Positions 55,564 through 64,000 of a DNA stretch of 64,000 bases are shown here, in pieces. Numbering within the stretch: the stretch's first letter is position 1; the number at the start of each line of letters is the position of its first letter. Location: positions 1,674,001-1,738,000 of the forward strand of contig NZ_JADBED010000001.1 in NCBI RefSeq assembly GCF_014873955.1, in the 5' to 3' direction. Source of the DNA: Nesterenkonia lutea (GTDB lineage: Bacteria; Actinomycetota; Actinomycetes; Actinomycetales; Micrococcaceae). Under the pieces are notes generated by a model. That model made no database searches, was not told the origin of the DNA, and was given only the letters and a program-made list of their open reading frames with translations. Made by a program: the position numbers and the translations under genes.

Positions 55564-56109
55564 CTACTCCGTGTGGGAAAACTCTACCTGCACTCGCGCC
55601 TGGGTGATCGACGCGAAACTGATCTCGGTGGGATCCGCATACTTCACCGGCATGCCCTTCTTCGGGGTCGGCTTCTGCTCGGCGACCGTGATGGAGTCCG
55701 CGTCGACGGCCTGCAGGCGGGCGAGCATCGGGCTTCCCCCGGTCTGGGTGATCTCCAGCAGCCGTCCGAGGTTGCGCTCGAAGTGCCGGGGCTCGGTCAG
55801 CGGACGGGTCGCACCAGGGGTGGAGACCTCCAGGTCATAGCTGTCCAGCTCGGGAAGCACGTCCTTCTCGTCCAGCCGCGCAGAGATGGCCTGGGAGACG
55901 GCGGCCACGGTGTCCAGGTCCACCTGCTCAGTGCCGGAGGCCAGGTCCACCGAGACCCTCAGCGTGGTGCCGGAACCGTTGGCCGCAAGCTCGAGCTCCT
56001 CGAGGTGGAGACCCTGCTCGGTGACCGCGGGGATGATCAGCTCAGCGATCTTCCGGGCCCGGGCGTCGGTGAAGCGCTGCGCTCCGGTGGGGCGTGGGGC
56101 GATGGCCAT
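55564..56109 (-). CDS. rimP: Ribosome maturation factor RimP
   Basis: About 181 residues. LIIPAVTEQGLHLEELELAA, TLRVSVDLASGTEQVDLDTV and YDLEVSTPGATRPLTEPRHF are the RimP N-domain and linker; the C-terminal Sm-like domain ends VQVEFSHTE. Needed for 30S assembly. The frame runs upstream to 56265, but GAGAGGA lies six bases before the ATG at 56109, and that start gives the family length. Upstream is repeat copy B. Confidence 0.94.
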   Translation of the reverse strand: MAIAPRPTGAQRFTDARARKIAELIIPAVTEQGLHLEELELAANGSGTTLRVSVDLASGTEQVDLDTVAAVSQAISARLDEKDVLPELDSYDLEVSTPGATRPLTEPRHFERNLGRLLEITQTGGSPMLARLQAVDADSITVAEQKPTPKKGMPVKYADPTEISFASITQARVQVEFSHTE

Positions 56110-56165
56110 GGCGGTCCTCTCAGTGACGGATGGTGCGTCTCCATTGTGCCTGAGACCTCCCCTCT

Positions 56166-56240
56166 GCGTTTTACCTCCCCTTACGTGGTCTACCCGCCCA
56201 ATGGTCGCCGGGGTAGAACGCGTCCGCCCCGGTAAAACGC
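56166..56240. repeat. 75-bp palindromic element, copy B
   Basis: Same 10-bp ends and length as copy A. Read on the minus strand it encodes the last 23 residues (from RFTGADAFYPGDHW) and the TAA stop of the AbiEi-like gene. Confidence 0.87.
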
Positions 56241-57481
56241 TGGGAGAGGGGGACGCCGGCAGCACTCAGCAGCTGCCGGAGACGGGCGGGATCCTGCAGG
56301 TCCGCCCAGGTGAAGCGCACCACGCTCAGCCCGAGGGCGCGCAGCCCGTCCTCACGCTCCTTCTCGGCGATCACCACCTCCTCAGCGCCCTGCCCGGAGA
56401 GCGCCCTCGAGGTCCGGTACTTCATGAGCCCGTCGAACTCACCGACGACTCCCGGGCCTTCCCAGAAGAAGTCAGTCATGCAGGACCTCCCGTTCCGCAG
56501 CAGGAACATACGCTGCAGGACCGGGGCGGCGAAGCCCAGTTCAGCGATCCGCACCCGCGCCCAGGACTCCCCCACCGATTCCGCCCCCTCGTCGGCGAAG
56601 TTCCATGCCGCATCCCAGCGTGTGCGACCTCGAGCAGATGTCACAAGACGCAGCCACGGTTCGACGGCGGACAGCGTGCCTGCCGGGTGCCTCCGCTCGC
56701 CCAGGCGGCCTGACTTGAAGGCATCAAGCACCGCCACCGCATCCGCGAAGTTCAACCTGGGCACGGTGTCGGCCAGGACCAGACCGAGCGGCTCCACGCA
56801 GAAGCCCCTCCCTGCTGGAGTCTGCGCGTCGAATCTGCCCAGCGCTGGAAAGGGCAGCCGGAGGAGAGCCTGCTCATAACCGGGTCTCCATTCTTCCCCC
56901 AGTCCTTCCCGCAGCCGCTCTCGAAAAGCTCGTGGGTACTGGTGGTGACGCGTGCCGATGGCGCGCAGCGCTGCGGGACTCCGCGGGCCGCCGTCGTGCG
57001 CCTCCGAATGAACCCGCAGGAGGCGCTCGATGGCGGCAGCGGAGGCTCGACCGGTCAGCAGCGGTGCGGGGTGGAGGCCGGTGTCGGCATTGCGTGCGGT
57101 GCGCACGGTGACGGCGTCGGGAGCCTGGAGCAGTCCGACGCCGTACAGCGCCAGCGCCGTGGTCCGGCAGAAATGCGTCAGCGGCGCCAGAAGGTTCACG
57201 GCGGCCGCGGCGATCAGGTGCCGGTCCCAGGGCGGCGTCTCCAGCCAGGTGGAGGCATGGAGGTAGACGCCGCGGCGAATGCGCAGCAGCTCACCGGCAT
57301 CGACCAGCGCGCTGAGCCGGCGACCGAGGTCTTCGACGTCGAGGACCGCGCCCGTCCCGATCTCCCGACCAGCACCGGAGCTGTCCCAGAGGTCCTTGGC
57401 ACGGATGAGGCGGCCGCGTGGCAACGCGGCGGCACGCGCGGTGGAGTGCGCGGTGGAGTGCGCGGTGGGGTCTGCGGCCAT
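56171..57481 (-). CDS. AbiEi-antitoxin-like wHTH protein with DUF559/VSR-type nuclease-like domain
   Basis: 436 residues. The N-terminus resembles the AbiEi_1 winged helix (VDAGELLRIRRGVYLHAS), typical of this actinobacterial family that is not part of a toxin-antitoxin pair. A C-terminal domain (EGPGVVGEFDGLMKYR, then EEVVIAEKEREDGLRALG and LSVVRFTWADL) resembles the VSR/DUF559 PD-(D/E)xK fold. No AbiEii toxin gene is near. The final 23 residues come from repeat copy B. Function is unknown. The first 25 residues include short ATAHSTAR-like repeats. Confidence 0.72.
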   Translation of the reverse strand: MAADPTAHSTAHSTARAAALPRGRLIRAKDLWDSSGAGREIGTGAVLDVEDLGRRLSALVDAGELLRIRRGVYLHASTWLETPPWDRHLIAAAAVNLLAPLTHFCRTTALALYGVGLLQAPDAVTVRTARNADTGLHPAPLLTGRASAAAIERLLRVHSEAHDGGPRSPAALRAIGTRHHQYPRAFRERLREGLGEEWRPGYEQALLRLPFPALGRFDAQTPAGRGFCVEPLGLVLADTVPRLNFADAVAVLDAFKSGRLGERRHPAGTLSAVEPWLRLVTSARGRTRWDAAWNFADEGAESVGESWARVRIAELGFAAPVLQRMFLLRNGRSCMTDFFWEGPGVVGEFDGLMKYRTSRALSGQGAEEVVIAEKEREDGLRALGLSVVRFTWADLQDPARLRQLLSAAGVPLSQRFTGADAFYPGDHWAGRPRKGR

Positions 57482-57554
57482 GGGAGAAGCCTGCCGCGTT
57501 GGCGTGCCTGACAGAGCCGATGTCGCCGTTCTGTGGATAACCCTCGCCCCCTTC

Positions 57555-57629
57555 GCGTTTTACCTCGCCTACCGGGGAATACCAGGGCAACGGTCGCCCT
57601 GGTACAGCACGGAAGAGGAGGTAAAACGC
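57555..57629. repeat. 75-bp palindromic element, copy C
   Basis: Same ends and length as the other copies. It lies in the 210-bp divergent region between the AbiEi-like gene and proS, about 65 bases before the proS start, so it is not limited to gene ends. Confidence 0.85.
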
Positions 57630-57693
57630 CCGGGGGCGGGCGCCCCTTAGACTTGGGCCGGTAGAAGATCCCTCACCGGAAACGAGATCACCT

Positions 57694-59499
57694 GTGCCGC
57701 TCCGCATGTCCCACCTGTTCCTCCGCACGCTGCGCGACAACCCGGCAGACGCCGAGGTCGCCAGCCACCAGCTGCTGGTCCGTGCCGGTTACATCCGCCG
57801 TGCCGCGCCGGGCGTCTACACCTGGCTGCCGCTGGGGCTGACCGTGCTGCGGAAGATCGAGGAGATCGTCCGTGAGGAGATGCACCGCATCGGCGCCCAG
57901 GAGGTCCACTTCCCCGCCCTGCTGCCCAAGGAGCCCTACGAGGCCACCGGTCGCTGGGACGACTACGGCGACGGCATCTTCCGGCTCAAGGACCGCAAAG
58001 AGGCGGACTACCTGCTCGCCCCCACACATGAGGAGGTCTTCACCCTGCTGGTGAAGGACCTCTACAGCTCCTATAAGGACCTGCCGCTGTCGATCTATCA
58101 GATCCAGACCAAGTACCGCGATGAGGCGCGCCCCCGGGCCGGCCTGCTCCGCGGCCGCGAGTTCATCATGAAGGACTCCTACTCCTTCGCGCTCACCGAA
58201 GAGGACCAGCGCGCGGCCTATGACGCCCACCGCGAGGCCTATCTGCGCATCTTCGATCGCCTGGGCCTGCCCGTGGTCCCGGTCAACGCGCAGTCAGGAG
58301 CGATGGGCGGCTCAGCCTCCGAAGAGTTCCTCTTCCCCTGCGACATCGGTGAGGACACCTTCGTCGAGTCCGAGGGCGGCTTCCGCGCGAACGTCGAGGC
58401 CGTCACCACGCCGACGCCGGAGCCCATCGACCACACGAACCTGCCGGCCGCGCAGGTCCACCACACCCCCGGCACGAACACCATCGCCACCCTCGTCGAC
58501 GCCGCGAACACCCACCAGCCGCGGGAAGACCGCGCCTGGACCGCCGCAGACACGTTGAAGAACGTCGTCGTCGCCGCGGTGCTGCCCGACGGCAGCCGGC
58601 GAATCGTGGTCCTGGGCGTGCCCGGAGACCGAGACGTGGACCTCAAGCGCGCCGAGGCCACGATCGGCGGGCTCATCGGCGTCGGCGGCGAGGTGGCCCT
58701 GGAGGCCGCCAACGAGGCCGATCTGAAGAAGCACCCCGGACTGGTCCGCGGCTACATCGGCCCCGGGCTCTCCCTGGACACCCCCGTCCTCGGCGAGCAG
58801 GGCAGCACCGGCATCACCTACCTGGTGGATCCCCGCGTGGTCTCCGGCAGCAGCTGGATCACCGGCGCCAACGAGGCGGACCAGCATGTGTTCGGCCTGG
58901 TGGCCGGTCGCGACTTCAGCTGGGACGGCATCATCGAAGCCGTGGTCGTGAAGGAGGGCGACCCCGCCCCCGACGGCTCCGGCCCGCTGCGCACGCGCCG
59001 CGGCATCGAGATGGGACACATCTTCCACCTGGGCACCCGCTACGCCCAGGCGCTGGGTCTGCAGGTCCTCGACGTCAACGGCAAGCTCGCCACCGTGACC
59101 ATGGGCTCCTACGGCTTCGGCGTCACCCGCGCCCTCGCCGCCATCGCTGAGGCCACCCACGATGACAAGGGTCTGATCTGGCCGCTCGCCATCGCCCCGG
59201 CGGATGTGCACCTGGTCGCCACCGGCAAGGGCGAAGAGCTCTACGCCGCGGCCGAGACGCTGATCGGCGAACTCGAAGCCGCCGGCCTCAGCGTGATCTA
59301 CGACGATCGTCCGAAGGTCTCCCCCGGCGTGAAGTTCGGCGACGCGGAGCTCCTCGGAGTTCCGATGCTGGTCACCGTGGGACGCGGACTGAAGAACGGC
59401 ACCATCGAGCTCAAGGATCGCCGCTCCGGTGAATCCCGCGAGGTGCCCGTGGCCGAGGCCGGCGCGGCGGTGCTCGAACACGTCAAGGGACTGAGCTGA
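57694..59499 (+). CDS. proS: Proline-tRNA ligase
   Basis: 601 residues; class II aminoacyl-tRNA synthetase of the bacterial ProS type with the INS editing domain (about 225-400). Seen: [20 protein letters not shown], motif 2 [20 protein letters not shown] with [14 protein letters not shown], and motif 3 [20 protein letters not shown]. The GTG at 57694 gives the usual MPLRMS start; an ATG lies at 57706. A GGAAACGAG sequence precedes it. Confidence 0.96.
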   Translation: MPLRMSHLFLRTLRDNPADAEVASHQLLVRAGYIRRAAPGVYTWLPLGLTVLRKIEEIVREEMHRIGAQEVHFPALLPKEPYEATGRWDDYGDGIFRLKDRKEADYLLAPTHEEVFTLLVKDLYSSYKDLPLSIYQIQTKYRDEARPRAGLLRGREFIMKDSYSFALTEEDQRAAYDAHREAYLRIFDRLGLPVVPVNAQSGAMGGSASEEFLFPCDIGEDTFVESEGGFRANVEAVTTPTPEPIDHTNLPAAQVHHTPGTNTIATLVDAANTHQPREDRAWTAADTLKNVVVAAVLPDGSRRIVVLGVPGDRDVDLKRAEATIGGLIGVGGEVALEAANEADLKKHPGLVRGYIGPGLSLDTPVLGEQGSTGITYLVDPRVVSGSSWITGANEADQHVFGLVAGRDFSWDGIIEAVVVKEGDPAPDGSGPLRTRRGIEMGHIFHLGTRYAQALGLQVLDVNGKLATVTMGSYGFGVTRALAAIAEATHDDKGLIWPLAIAPADVHLVATGKGEELYAAAETLIGELEAAGLSVIYDDRPKVSPGVKFGDAELLGVPMLVTVGRGLKNGTIELKDRRSGESREVPVAEAGAAVLEHVKGLS

Positions 59500-59558
59500 A
59501 CGAGGCCCTCGAGGGTGCCGCCGATCTACTGGTCGGCGGCAGCCTCGAGATCACCTGG

Positions 59559-60323
59559 GTGACCCTGCTGCTGCTGATCGCCGCGGGCTTCGCAGCCGGG
59601 TGGGTGGACGCCGTCGTCGGCGGGGGCGGTCTGCTGCAGCTGCCGGCGATGCTTATGATCCCGGGCATCACCCCGGTCCAGGCGCTGGCCACGAACAAGC
59701 TCGGGTCCATCTTCGGCACCACCACCTCGGCGATCACCTATGCCCGACGCGTCAAACCCGCGATGGGCACGGCTCTGCCGATGGCGGTCGCCGCCCTGCT
59801 CTCCAGCTACGGGGGCGCGGTGGTCGCGGCCTCGCTGCCCGAGCGGATCATCCTGCCGCTGATCCTGCTCGCCCTGATCGGCGTGGGCGTGTTCACCGCG
59901 GTCAAGCCTCATGTGGGTCAGCTGGAGAAGCTGCGCCACGTGGGAATGGGACACCTGGCGCGCGCGGTCACCATCGGCATGATCGTCGGCTTCTACGACG
60001 GCGTGCTCGGCCCCGGCACCGGCACCTTCCTGGTCATCGCGCTGGTCACCGTGCTGGGCTACAACTTCCTGAACTCCTCCGCCCAGGCGAAGGTGGTCAA
60101 TGTGGCCACCAACCTCGGCGCGCTGCTCTATTTCGCCCCGGCCGGCCACGTGTTCCTCGGGCTGGGCCTGGTGCTCGGCGCAGCGAACATGGCGGGCGGC
60201 TACCTGGGCGCGCGGATGGCCATCGCGAAGGGTTCGAAGTTCATCCGCGTGGTGTTCCTGGTGGTGGTCTTCGTGCTGGTGCTCAAGCTGGGCTACGACG
60301 TGGCCGTGGACCTCTTCTTCTGA
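59559..60323 (+). CDS. TauE/SafE family membrane protein (second copy)
   Basis: 254 residues with seven to eight membrane segments. FAAGWVDAVVGGGGLLQLPA and MIVGFYDGVLGPGTGTFLVI are the paired family motifs (the common actinobacterial YfcA-like branch). Substrate unknown; probably not tied to the sulfide operon. The start is unclear: a GTG at 59559 gives the first helix directly, and no ATG exists nearer; the true start might lie up to 20 codons upstream, in which no stop occurs. It follows proS on the same strand. Confidence 0.83.
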   Translation: MTLLLLIAAGFAAGWVDAVVGGGGLLQLPAMLMIPGITPVQALATNKLGSIFGTTTSAITYARRVKPAMGTALPMAVAALLSSYGGAVVAASLPERIILPLILLALIGVGVFTAVKPHVGQLEKLRHVGMGHLARAVTIGMIVGFYDGVLGPGTGTFLVIALVTVLGYNFLNSSAQAKVVNVATNLGALLYFAPAGHVFLGLGLVLGAANMAGGYLGARMAIAKGSKFIRVVFLVVVFVLVLKLGYDVAVDLFF

Positions 60324-60374
60324 GCCTGTCCCCCGCCGTTCCCCCCTGCGGTCCCTGCGGTCCCTGCGTTCCCC

Positions 60375-60449
60375 GCGTTTTACCCCCTCCTCCGAGGTTT
60401 ACCCGGGTGCCCGTAGCCGGGGTAAAGCACCCAAGGGGAGGTAAAACGC
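60375..60449. repeat. 75-bp palindromic element, copy D
   Basis: Same ends and length; the outer stem is longer here (CCTCC/GGGAG follows the terminal 10 bp). It lies between the convergent TauE and lipoprotein genes and ends two bases before the lipoprotein stop codon, so it may act as a bidirectional terminator. Confidence 0.87.
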
Positions 60450-60451
60450 TG

Positions 60452-61585
60452 CTAGTCGAGGTTGGCGAGGATGTCGGCGGCTTCTTCCTCCAGTTCGACG
60501 ACGGCGACCTCCGCCTCCTCCTCGGAGAGCGAGTCCTGCAGCGGCGCCATCACGGTCACAATGTCGGAGCCGATGCGCAGAGTGACTGCTGCGCTGTGCT
60601 CATTCTCTCCGGCCGAACTGATCCGCCGGGTGATGCCGGAGGCGGCATCAGCCTCGGAGGAGATGTCCACCGTGTCGATCGAGGTCGAGGTCTCTGCCGA
60701 ATCCTCCGCGCTGCGCTGGGCGGTGTAGGCATCACATTCCTCCAGCCCGTCCTGCTCGGCGCTGAAGTGGGAGTCTGCGGCGCGCCAGTCCGGGAACGTG
60801 TAGATGACGGCCTGACGTTCGGCCGGCAGATCCACGGTGACCGGTTCGGGCTCCTCCTCGGAGTCCTCCTCCTCGCTGCCGGAGTCACCAGTGTCGCCAG
60901 AGTCTCCGGTGTCGCCAGAGTCTCCAGTTTCTGAGTCCGCCGAGTCCGCCGAATCACCTGAGTCATCGGGCTCGGCTGAGCCTTCCGCGGAGTCTTCCTC
61001 GGTGCTGGCCAGTCGGATCTCGGCCCCGGCGGAGCGGGCGCCGGCCTCGGGATCCTCTTCACCGCCTGACTGACCTTCAGACTGACCTTCTGACTCCCCT
61101 TCAGACGCGCCGTCGGACCCGCCGTCGGACCCGTCCGTGACGGTCCCATCGGCGAAGGCCACCAGCGATCCTGCGGGCACCGGCACCGCCGAGCGCACCA
61201 CGAACTGCTTGCACTCCGGGGGATCAACCACCAGCTTCTGCAGCTCGGTCTCGACGTCGCGCAGTCCGGCCCAGTAGTCGTCGGTGTCGGTCAGCGTGGC
61301 CTCGGGATACCGGTCCTGGAGCTGTTCGCGCATGTCCTCATGCGAAAGCTGGTTGCCCTTCGGCTCCGGCGCCTGCTGCTGCTCGGAGTTCGAGGCACCG
61401 GTGTCGGCGCCGGTCACGGGTTCGGTGGAGTCCTCCACGGTCGCGGTCTCACAGCCGGTGAGCACCAGCACGGCGAGCAGGCCGAGTGCGGCACCGCCTC
61501 GGGTGCGCCGGCGCGACCCCGACGACACGGGAGCAGAGCCGGAACCGGGGCCAGTGACGGAGGCGGCGGTGGGGAAGGAAGTCAT
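60452..61585 (-). CDS. Secreted lipoprotein, unknown function
   Basis: 377 residues. A twin-basic start (RRRTRG) and hydrophobic core end in the lipobox LTGC (about residue 45), so it is lipid-anchored on the outside. The middle contains a highly acidic low-complexity stretch (Asp/Ser/Gly/Glu repeats, about 190-240) that is encoded by simple repeats. The C-terminal 150 residues (SHFSAEQDGLEECDAYTA and on) could be a sensor-like beta domain. Not recognised. Its ATG directly abuts the stop of the GNAT gene. Confidence 0.72.
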   Translation of the reverse strand: MTSFPTAASVTGPGSGSAPVSSGSRRRTRGGAALGLLAVLVLTGCETATVEDSTEPVTGADTGASNSEQQQAPEPKGNQLSHEDMREQLQDRYPEATLTDTDDYWAGLRDVETELQKLVVDPPECKQFVVRSAVPVPAGSLVAFADGTVTDGSDGGSDGASEGESEGQSEGQSGGEEDPEAGARSAGAEIRLASTEEDSAEGSAEPDDSGDSADSADSETGDSGDTGDSGDTGDSGSEEEDSEEEPEPVTVDLPAERQAVIYTFPDWRAADSHFSAEQDGLEECDAYTAQRSAEDSAETSTSIDTVDISSEADAASGITRRISSAGENEHSAAVTLRIGSDIVTVMAPLQDSLSEEEAEVAVVELEEEAADILANLD

Positions 61586-62554
61586 CTAGAACAGTATGGT
61601 CGCGAAGGTCCCCACCTGAGTGAATCCGACGCGCTCATAGGTCCGAATCGCGGCGGTGTTGTAGCTGTTGACATACAGGCTCACCGTGGGCGCCAGCCGC
61701 AGGCCGTGCTCGACCACGGCGGCCATTCCCGGCGCGGCAAGACCCAGGCCGCGGAAGCTCGGCCGCACCCAGACCCCCTGGACCTGGACCACCTCCGGAG
61801 CGGCGGCGCCGAACTCGGCCTTGAACACGATCTCCCCGGTGTCCGGATCCTCGGCGATGATCGAATGCCCAGCATCGATGAGTCCACGCACCCGCTCGCG
61901 GTACTGACTCGCTCCCTGGGCGTAGGGCGAGAAGCCCAGCTCCTCGGCGAACATGGCGGCGCTGGCCCGCTCCACCCGGGAGAAATCCTCGGGCACGGCC
62001 AGCCGCGATCCAGCAAGCGGTGGGATCGCAGAAGGTGCCGTGATCGCCATCAGCGGCTGCTCGGGCCGCAGGTCGCGGGCATCGGTCCAGCCCGTGGCGT
62101 CATAGAGTTCGACGGCGGCCTCAGCCTCCCCGTAGATCGAGGCCACGCGGCGGCGCATCGCGCCCACGGCGACCCCGAAGAGCTCAGCCTGCTCGGCGTT
62201 CGCGGCCACGGGGATGATGTTGGTGCCGGCCCAGCAGGCCGCGATCAGCCCGCTGGTGCCGCGGGCCCCACCCGTCCCGCGGGCCCCACCCGTCCCGCCA
62301 GCCCCAGCGGCTCCGTCGATGCCCATGACCACGGCGCTGTTGCGCCCACGGCCGGGTCCGGCAGTCTGCCGGGCCCGCACCGAGGTGGAGACAGAGACGT
62401 TGGCCACCGGGTCGGTGGCGAGGAGACGCTGCAGGGCGGGGGTGTCCCCGTGTCCGAGCACGCGGACATGGCCGCGGGTGGCGCGGTGCACGCGGGCCGC
62501 TGCGGCGTCAGCTGACGGAGACCACAGGGGCACTCGCTGCCTGAGCATCTCCAT
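61586..62554 (-). CDS. GNAT family N-acetyltransferase with DUF4081-like N-domain
   Basis: 322 residues. The core [20 protein letters not shown] matches the actinobacterial ispG-linked GNAT family; the acetyl-CoA motif is [20 protein letters not shown] (about 265-285), followed by [21 protein letters not shown] Gly/Ala/Arg-Thr repeat insert (about 85-100) is a local oddity. The ATG at 62554 overlaps ispG by 47 bases; a GTG at 62491 is an alternative start and fits the family N-terminus better. Confidence 0.8.
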   Translation of the reverse strand: MEMLRQRVPLWSPSADAAAARVHRATRGHVRVLGHGDTPALQRLLATDPVANVSVSTSVRARQTAGPGRGRNSAVVMGIDGAAGAGGTGGARGTGGARGTSGLIAACWAGTNIIPVAANAEQAELFGVAVGAMRRRVASIYGEAEAAVELYDATGWTDARDLRPEQPLMAITAPSAIPPLAGSRLAVPEDFSRVERASAAMFAEELGFSPYAQGASQYRERVRGLIDAGHSIIAEDPDTGEIVFKAEFGAAAPEVVQVQGVWVRPSFRGLGLAAPGMAAVVEHGLRLAPTVSLYVNSYNTAAIRTYERVGFTQVGTFATILF

Positions 62555-63677
62555 CGGATTCGCGTTCCATTTCTTCGGCCAGGCGGTTGGCTTCTTCGAT
62601 CAGCGTCTCCACGATCTGGTCCTCCGGCACGGTCTTGATGACCTCGCCCTTGACGAAGATCTGGCCCTTGCCGTTGCCGGAGGCCACACCGAGATCGGCG
62701 TCTCGCGCCTCCCCCGGTCCGTTGACCACGCAGCCCATGACGGCCACGCGCAGCGGGACCGTCATGCCCTCGAGCCCGGCGGTGACATCATCGGCGAGCG
62801 TGTAGACGTCGACCTGGGCGCGGCCGCAGGAGGGACAGGAGACGATCTCGAGCTTGCGCGGGCGCAGGTTCAGCGACTCCAGCAGCTGGTTGCCCACCTT
62901 GACCTCTTCGGCCGGCGGGGCGGAGAGCGAGACCCGGATCGTGTCGCCGATGCCCTGGGAGAGCAGCGCGCCGAATGCCACCGAGGACTTGATCGTGCCC
63001 TGGAAGGCGGGCCCGGCCTCGGTCACGCCGAGGTGCAGCGGCCAGTCGCCGCGTTCGGCGAGCAGCTGATAGGCCTGGACCATGATCACCGGGTCGTTGT
63101 GCTTGACCGAGATCTTGAAGTCGTGGAAGCCGTGCTCCTCGAACAGGGAGGCCTCCCAGACGGCGGACTCGACCAGCGCCTCAGGGGTGGCCTTGCCGTA
63201 TTTGTCCATGATCCGCTTGTCCAACGAACCGGCGTTCACACCGATGCGCAGCGAGACTCCGGCATCACCGGCGGCCTTGGCGATCTCGCCGACCTTGTCG
63301 TCGAACTGGCGGATGTTTCCGGGATTCACCCGGACCGCGCCGCAGCCGGCGTCGATGGCGGCGAAGACGTACTTCGGCTGGAAATGGATATCGGCGATCA
63401 CCGGGATCTGCGACTTCGCCGCAATGATCTTCAGCGCCTCGGCGTCCTTGTCCGTGGGGCAGGCCACGCGGACGATGTCACAGCCGGAGGCGGTGAGCTC
63501 TGCGATCTGCTGCAGCGTGCCGTTGATGTCGTGGGTCTTGGTGGTCGTCATCGACTGCACCGAGACGCGGTGGTCGCTGCCCACACCTACTGACCCGACC
63601 TGGAAGTTCCGCGTCTTCCGGCGCGGCGCCAGCACTGGCGGCGGCGCGGAGGGCATTCCGAGATTGATGGCGGGCAC
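62508..63677 (-). CDS. ispG: 4-hydroxy-3-methylbut-2-enyl-diphosphate synthase
   Basis: About 389 residues; [4Fe-4S] enzyme of the MEP isoprenoid pathway. Seen: [54 protein letters not shown] and the C-terminal cluster Cys residues in [13 protein letters not shown] and [17 protein letters not shown]. The frame opens at 63761, but AGGAG lies five bases before the GTG at 63677, which fits the family length and is chosen. Confidence 0.95.
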   Translation of the reverse strand: MPAINLGMPSAPPPVLAPRRKTRNFQVGSVGVGSDHRVSVQSMTTTKTHDINGTLQQIAELTASGCDIVRVACPTDKDAEALKIIAAKSQIPVIADIHFQPKYVFAAIDAGCGAVRVNPGNIRQFDDKVGEIAKAAGDAGVSLRIGVNAGSLDKRIMDKYGKATPEALVESAVWEASLFEEHGFHDFKISVKHNDPVIMVQAYQLLAERGDWPLHLGVTEAGPAFQGTIKSSVAFGALLSQGIGDTIRVSLSAPPAEEVKVGNQLLESLNLRPRKLEIVSCPSCGRAQVDVYTLADDVTAGLEGMTVPLRVAVMGCVVNGPGEARDADLGVASGNGKGQIFVKGEVIKTVPEDQIVETLIEEANRLAEEMERESDGDAQAASAPVVSVS

Positions 63678-63784
63678 AGACTCTCCTGGTGGATCTAGTT
63701 CTCCGGCGTCCTTGAGGACGCTGGATTCACGGACAGCGACGGGGTGACCCGACCCTTCCATGGTACCGCCCGCGAGATGCGCGG

Positions 63785-64000
63785 CTAATCGAAGAGACGG
63801 ATCGGATTCACGATGTCCGCGTAGATCAGCAGCACGCCCATGACCAGCATCATCGCCGCGACCACGTAGGTCAGCGGCAGCAGCTTGGAGATGTCGAAGG
63901 GCCCTGGATCAGGCCGCCCGAGCAGCTTGGCCAGCCGACGTCGCAGGCTCTCGTAGAGGGCTCCAGCCACGTGACCGCCGTCCAGCGGCAGCAGCGGAAT
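63785..64000 (-). CDS. C-terminal part of a site-2 (M50, RseP-like) protease, cut by the window end
   Basis: Partial: about 71 residues before the window ends. The read-in sequence [10 protein letters not shown] contains the LDGG motif of M50 zinc proteases, where Asp is the third zinc ligand, followed by the last membrane helix ([19 protein letters not shown]). In actinobacteria this intramembrane protease gene commonly lies just before ispG, as here. The N-terminal HExxH part is outside the window. Confidence 0.82.
   Translation of the reverse strand: MPLLPLDGGHVAGALYESLRRRLAKLLGRPDPGPFDISKLLPLTYVVAAMMLVMGVLLIYADIVNPIRLFD

Overview
The window is high-GC DNA from an actinobacterium, most likely of the Micrococcales (a Micrococcaceae-like or Nesterenkonia-like genome is my guess, not a demonstrated assignment). 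The basis is the rimP-nusA-ylxR-infB-rbfA-truB-ribF block, an IF-2 with a long Gly/Pro-rich N-terminus, a mycoredoxin-like glutaredoxin, a SAM-IV-type riboswitch and many GTG/TTG starts with GGAGG-like ribosome binding sites. No rRNA, tRNA, CRISPR array or intact insertion sequence was seen.

Layout. (1) 1-9.7 kb is accessory. It holds a hydroxy-acid redox cluster (D-2-hydroxyacid dehydrogenase, SDR, FMN alpha-hydroxyacid oxidase, GlcG/HbpS), a decayed fragment of a type ISP-like restriction enzyme, a DUF2975/HTH pair with an FAD reductase, and an EVE-McrB/McrC modification-dependent restriction system. Much of it looks less GC-biased at third codon positions than what follows. (2) 9.7-16.9 kb is one minus-strand operon: flavin monooxygenase, family-5 substrate-binding lipoprotein, two permeases and a double ATPase. 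A SAM-IV-like riboswitch lies in its leader, so it is probably an organosulfur or methionine-related scavenging operon. (3) 17-32.5 kb is mixed metabolism: PPK2, a NodB-type deacetylase, asparaginase, a TctC plus fused TctA-TctB tripartite transporter beside an AraC regulator and a benzaldehyde-dehydrogenase-like ALDH, TspO, a glutaredoxin, a MalY-type beta-lyase and a TIGR01777 protein. (4) 32.6-43.2 kb holds an HNH protein, RecQ with a phosphoribosyltransferase-like tail, an FAD-Rieske oxidoreductase, ribokinase, and a sulfide/persulfide detoxification operon (CstB-like, rhodanese, TauE, CstR-like repressor). Two near-identical palindromic operators sit at that operon's promoter. (5) 43.4-64 kb is housekeeping: pnp, rpsO, the nusA-infB operon, proS, ispG and the end of a site-2 protease.

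The most unusual feature is a family of four 75-bp palindromic elements (46405, 56166, 57555, 60375). All have identical 10-bp terminal inverted repeats and exactly the same length, with variable interiors that keep an inner TACC/GGTA pair at symmetric positions. Two copies supply the C-terminal codons and stop of the neighbouring gene. A separate 74-bp hairpin of different sequence lies at 43251.

Sulfur is a recurring theme. The SAM-riboswitch operon, the MalY-like lyase and the CstR/CstB/rhodanese/TauE operon together suggest a strain that imports and desulfurises organosulfur compounds and copes with the resulting persulfide and sulfite.
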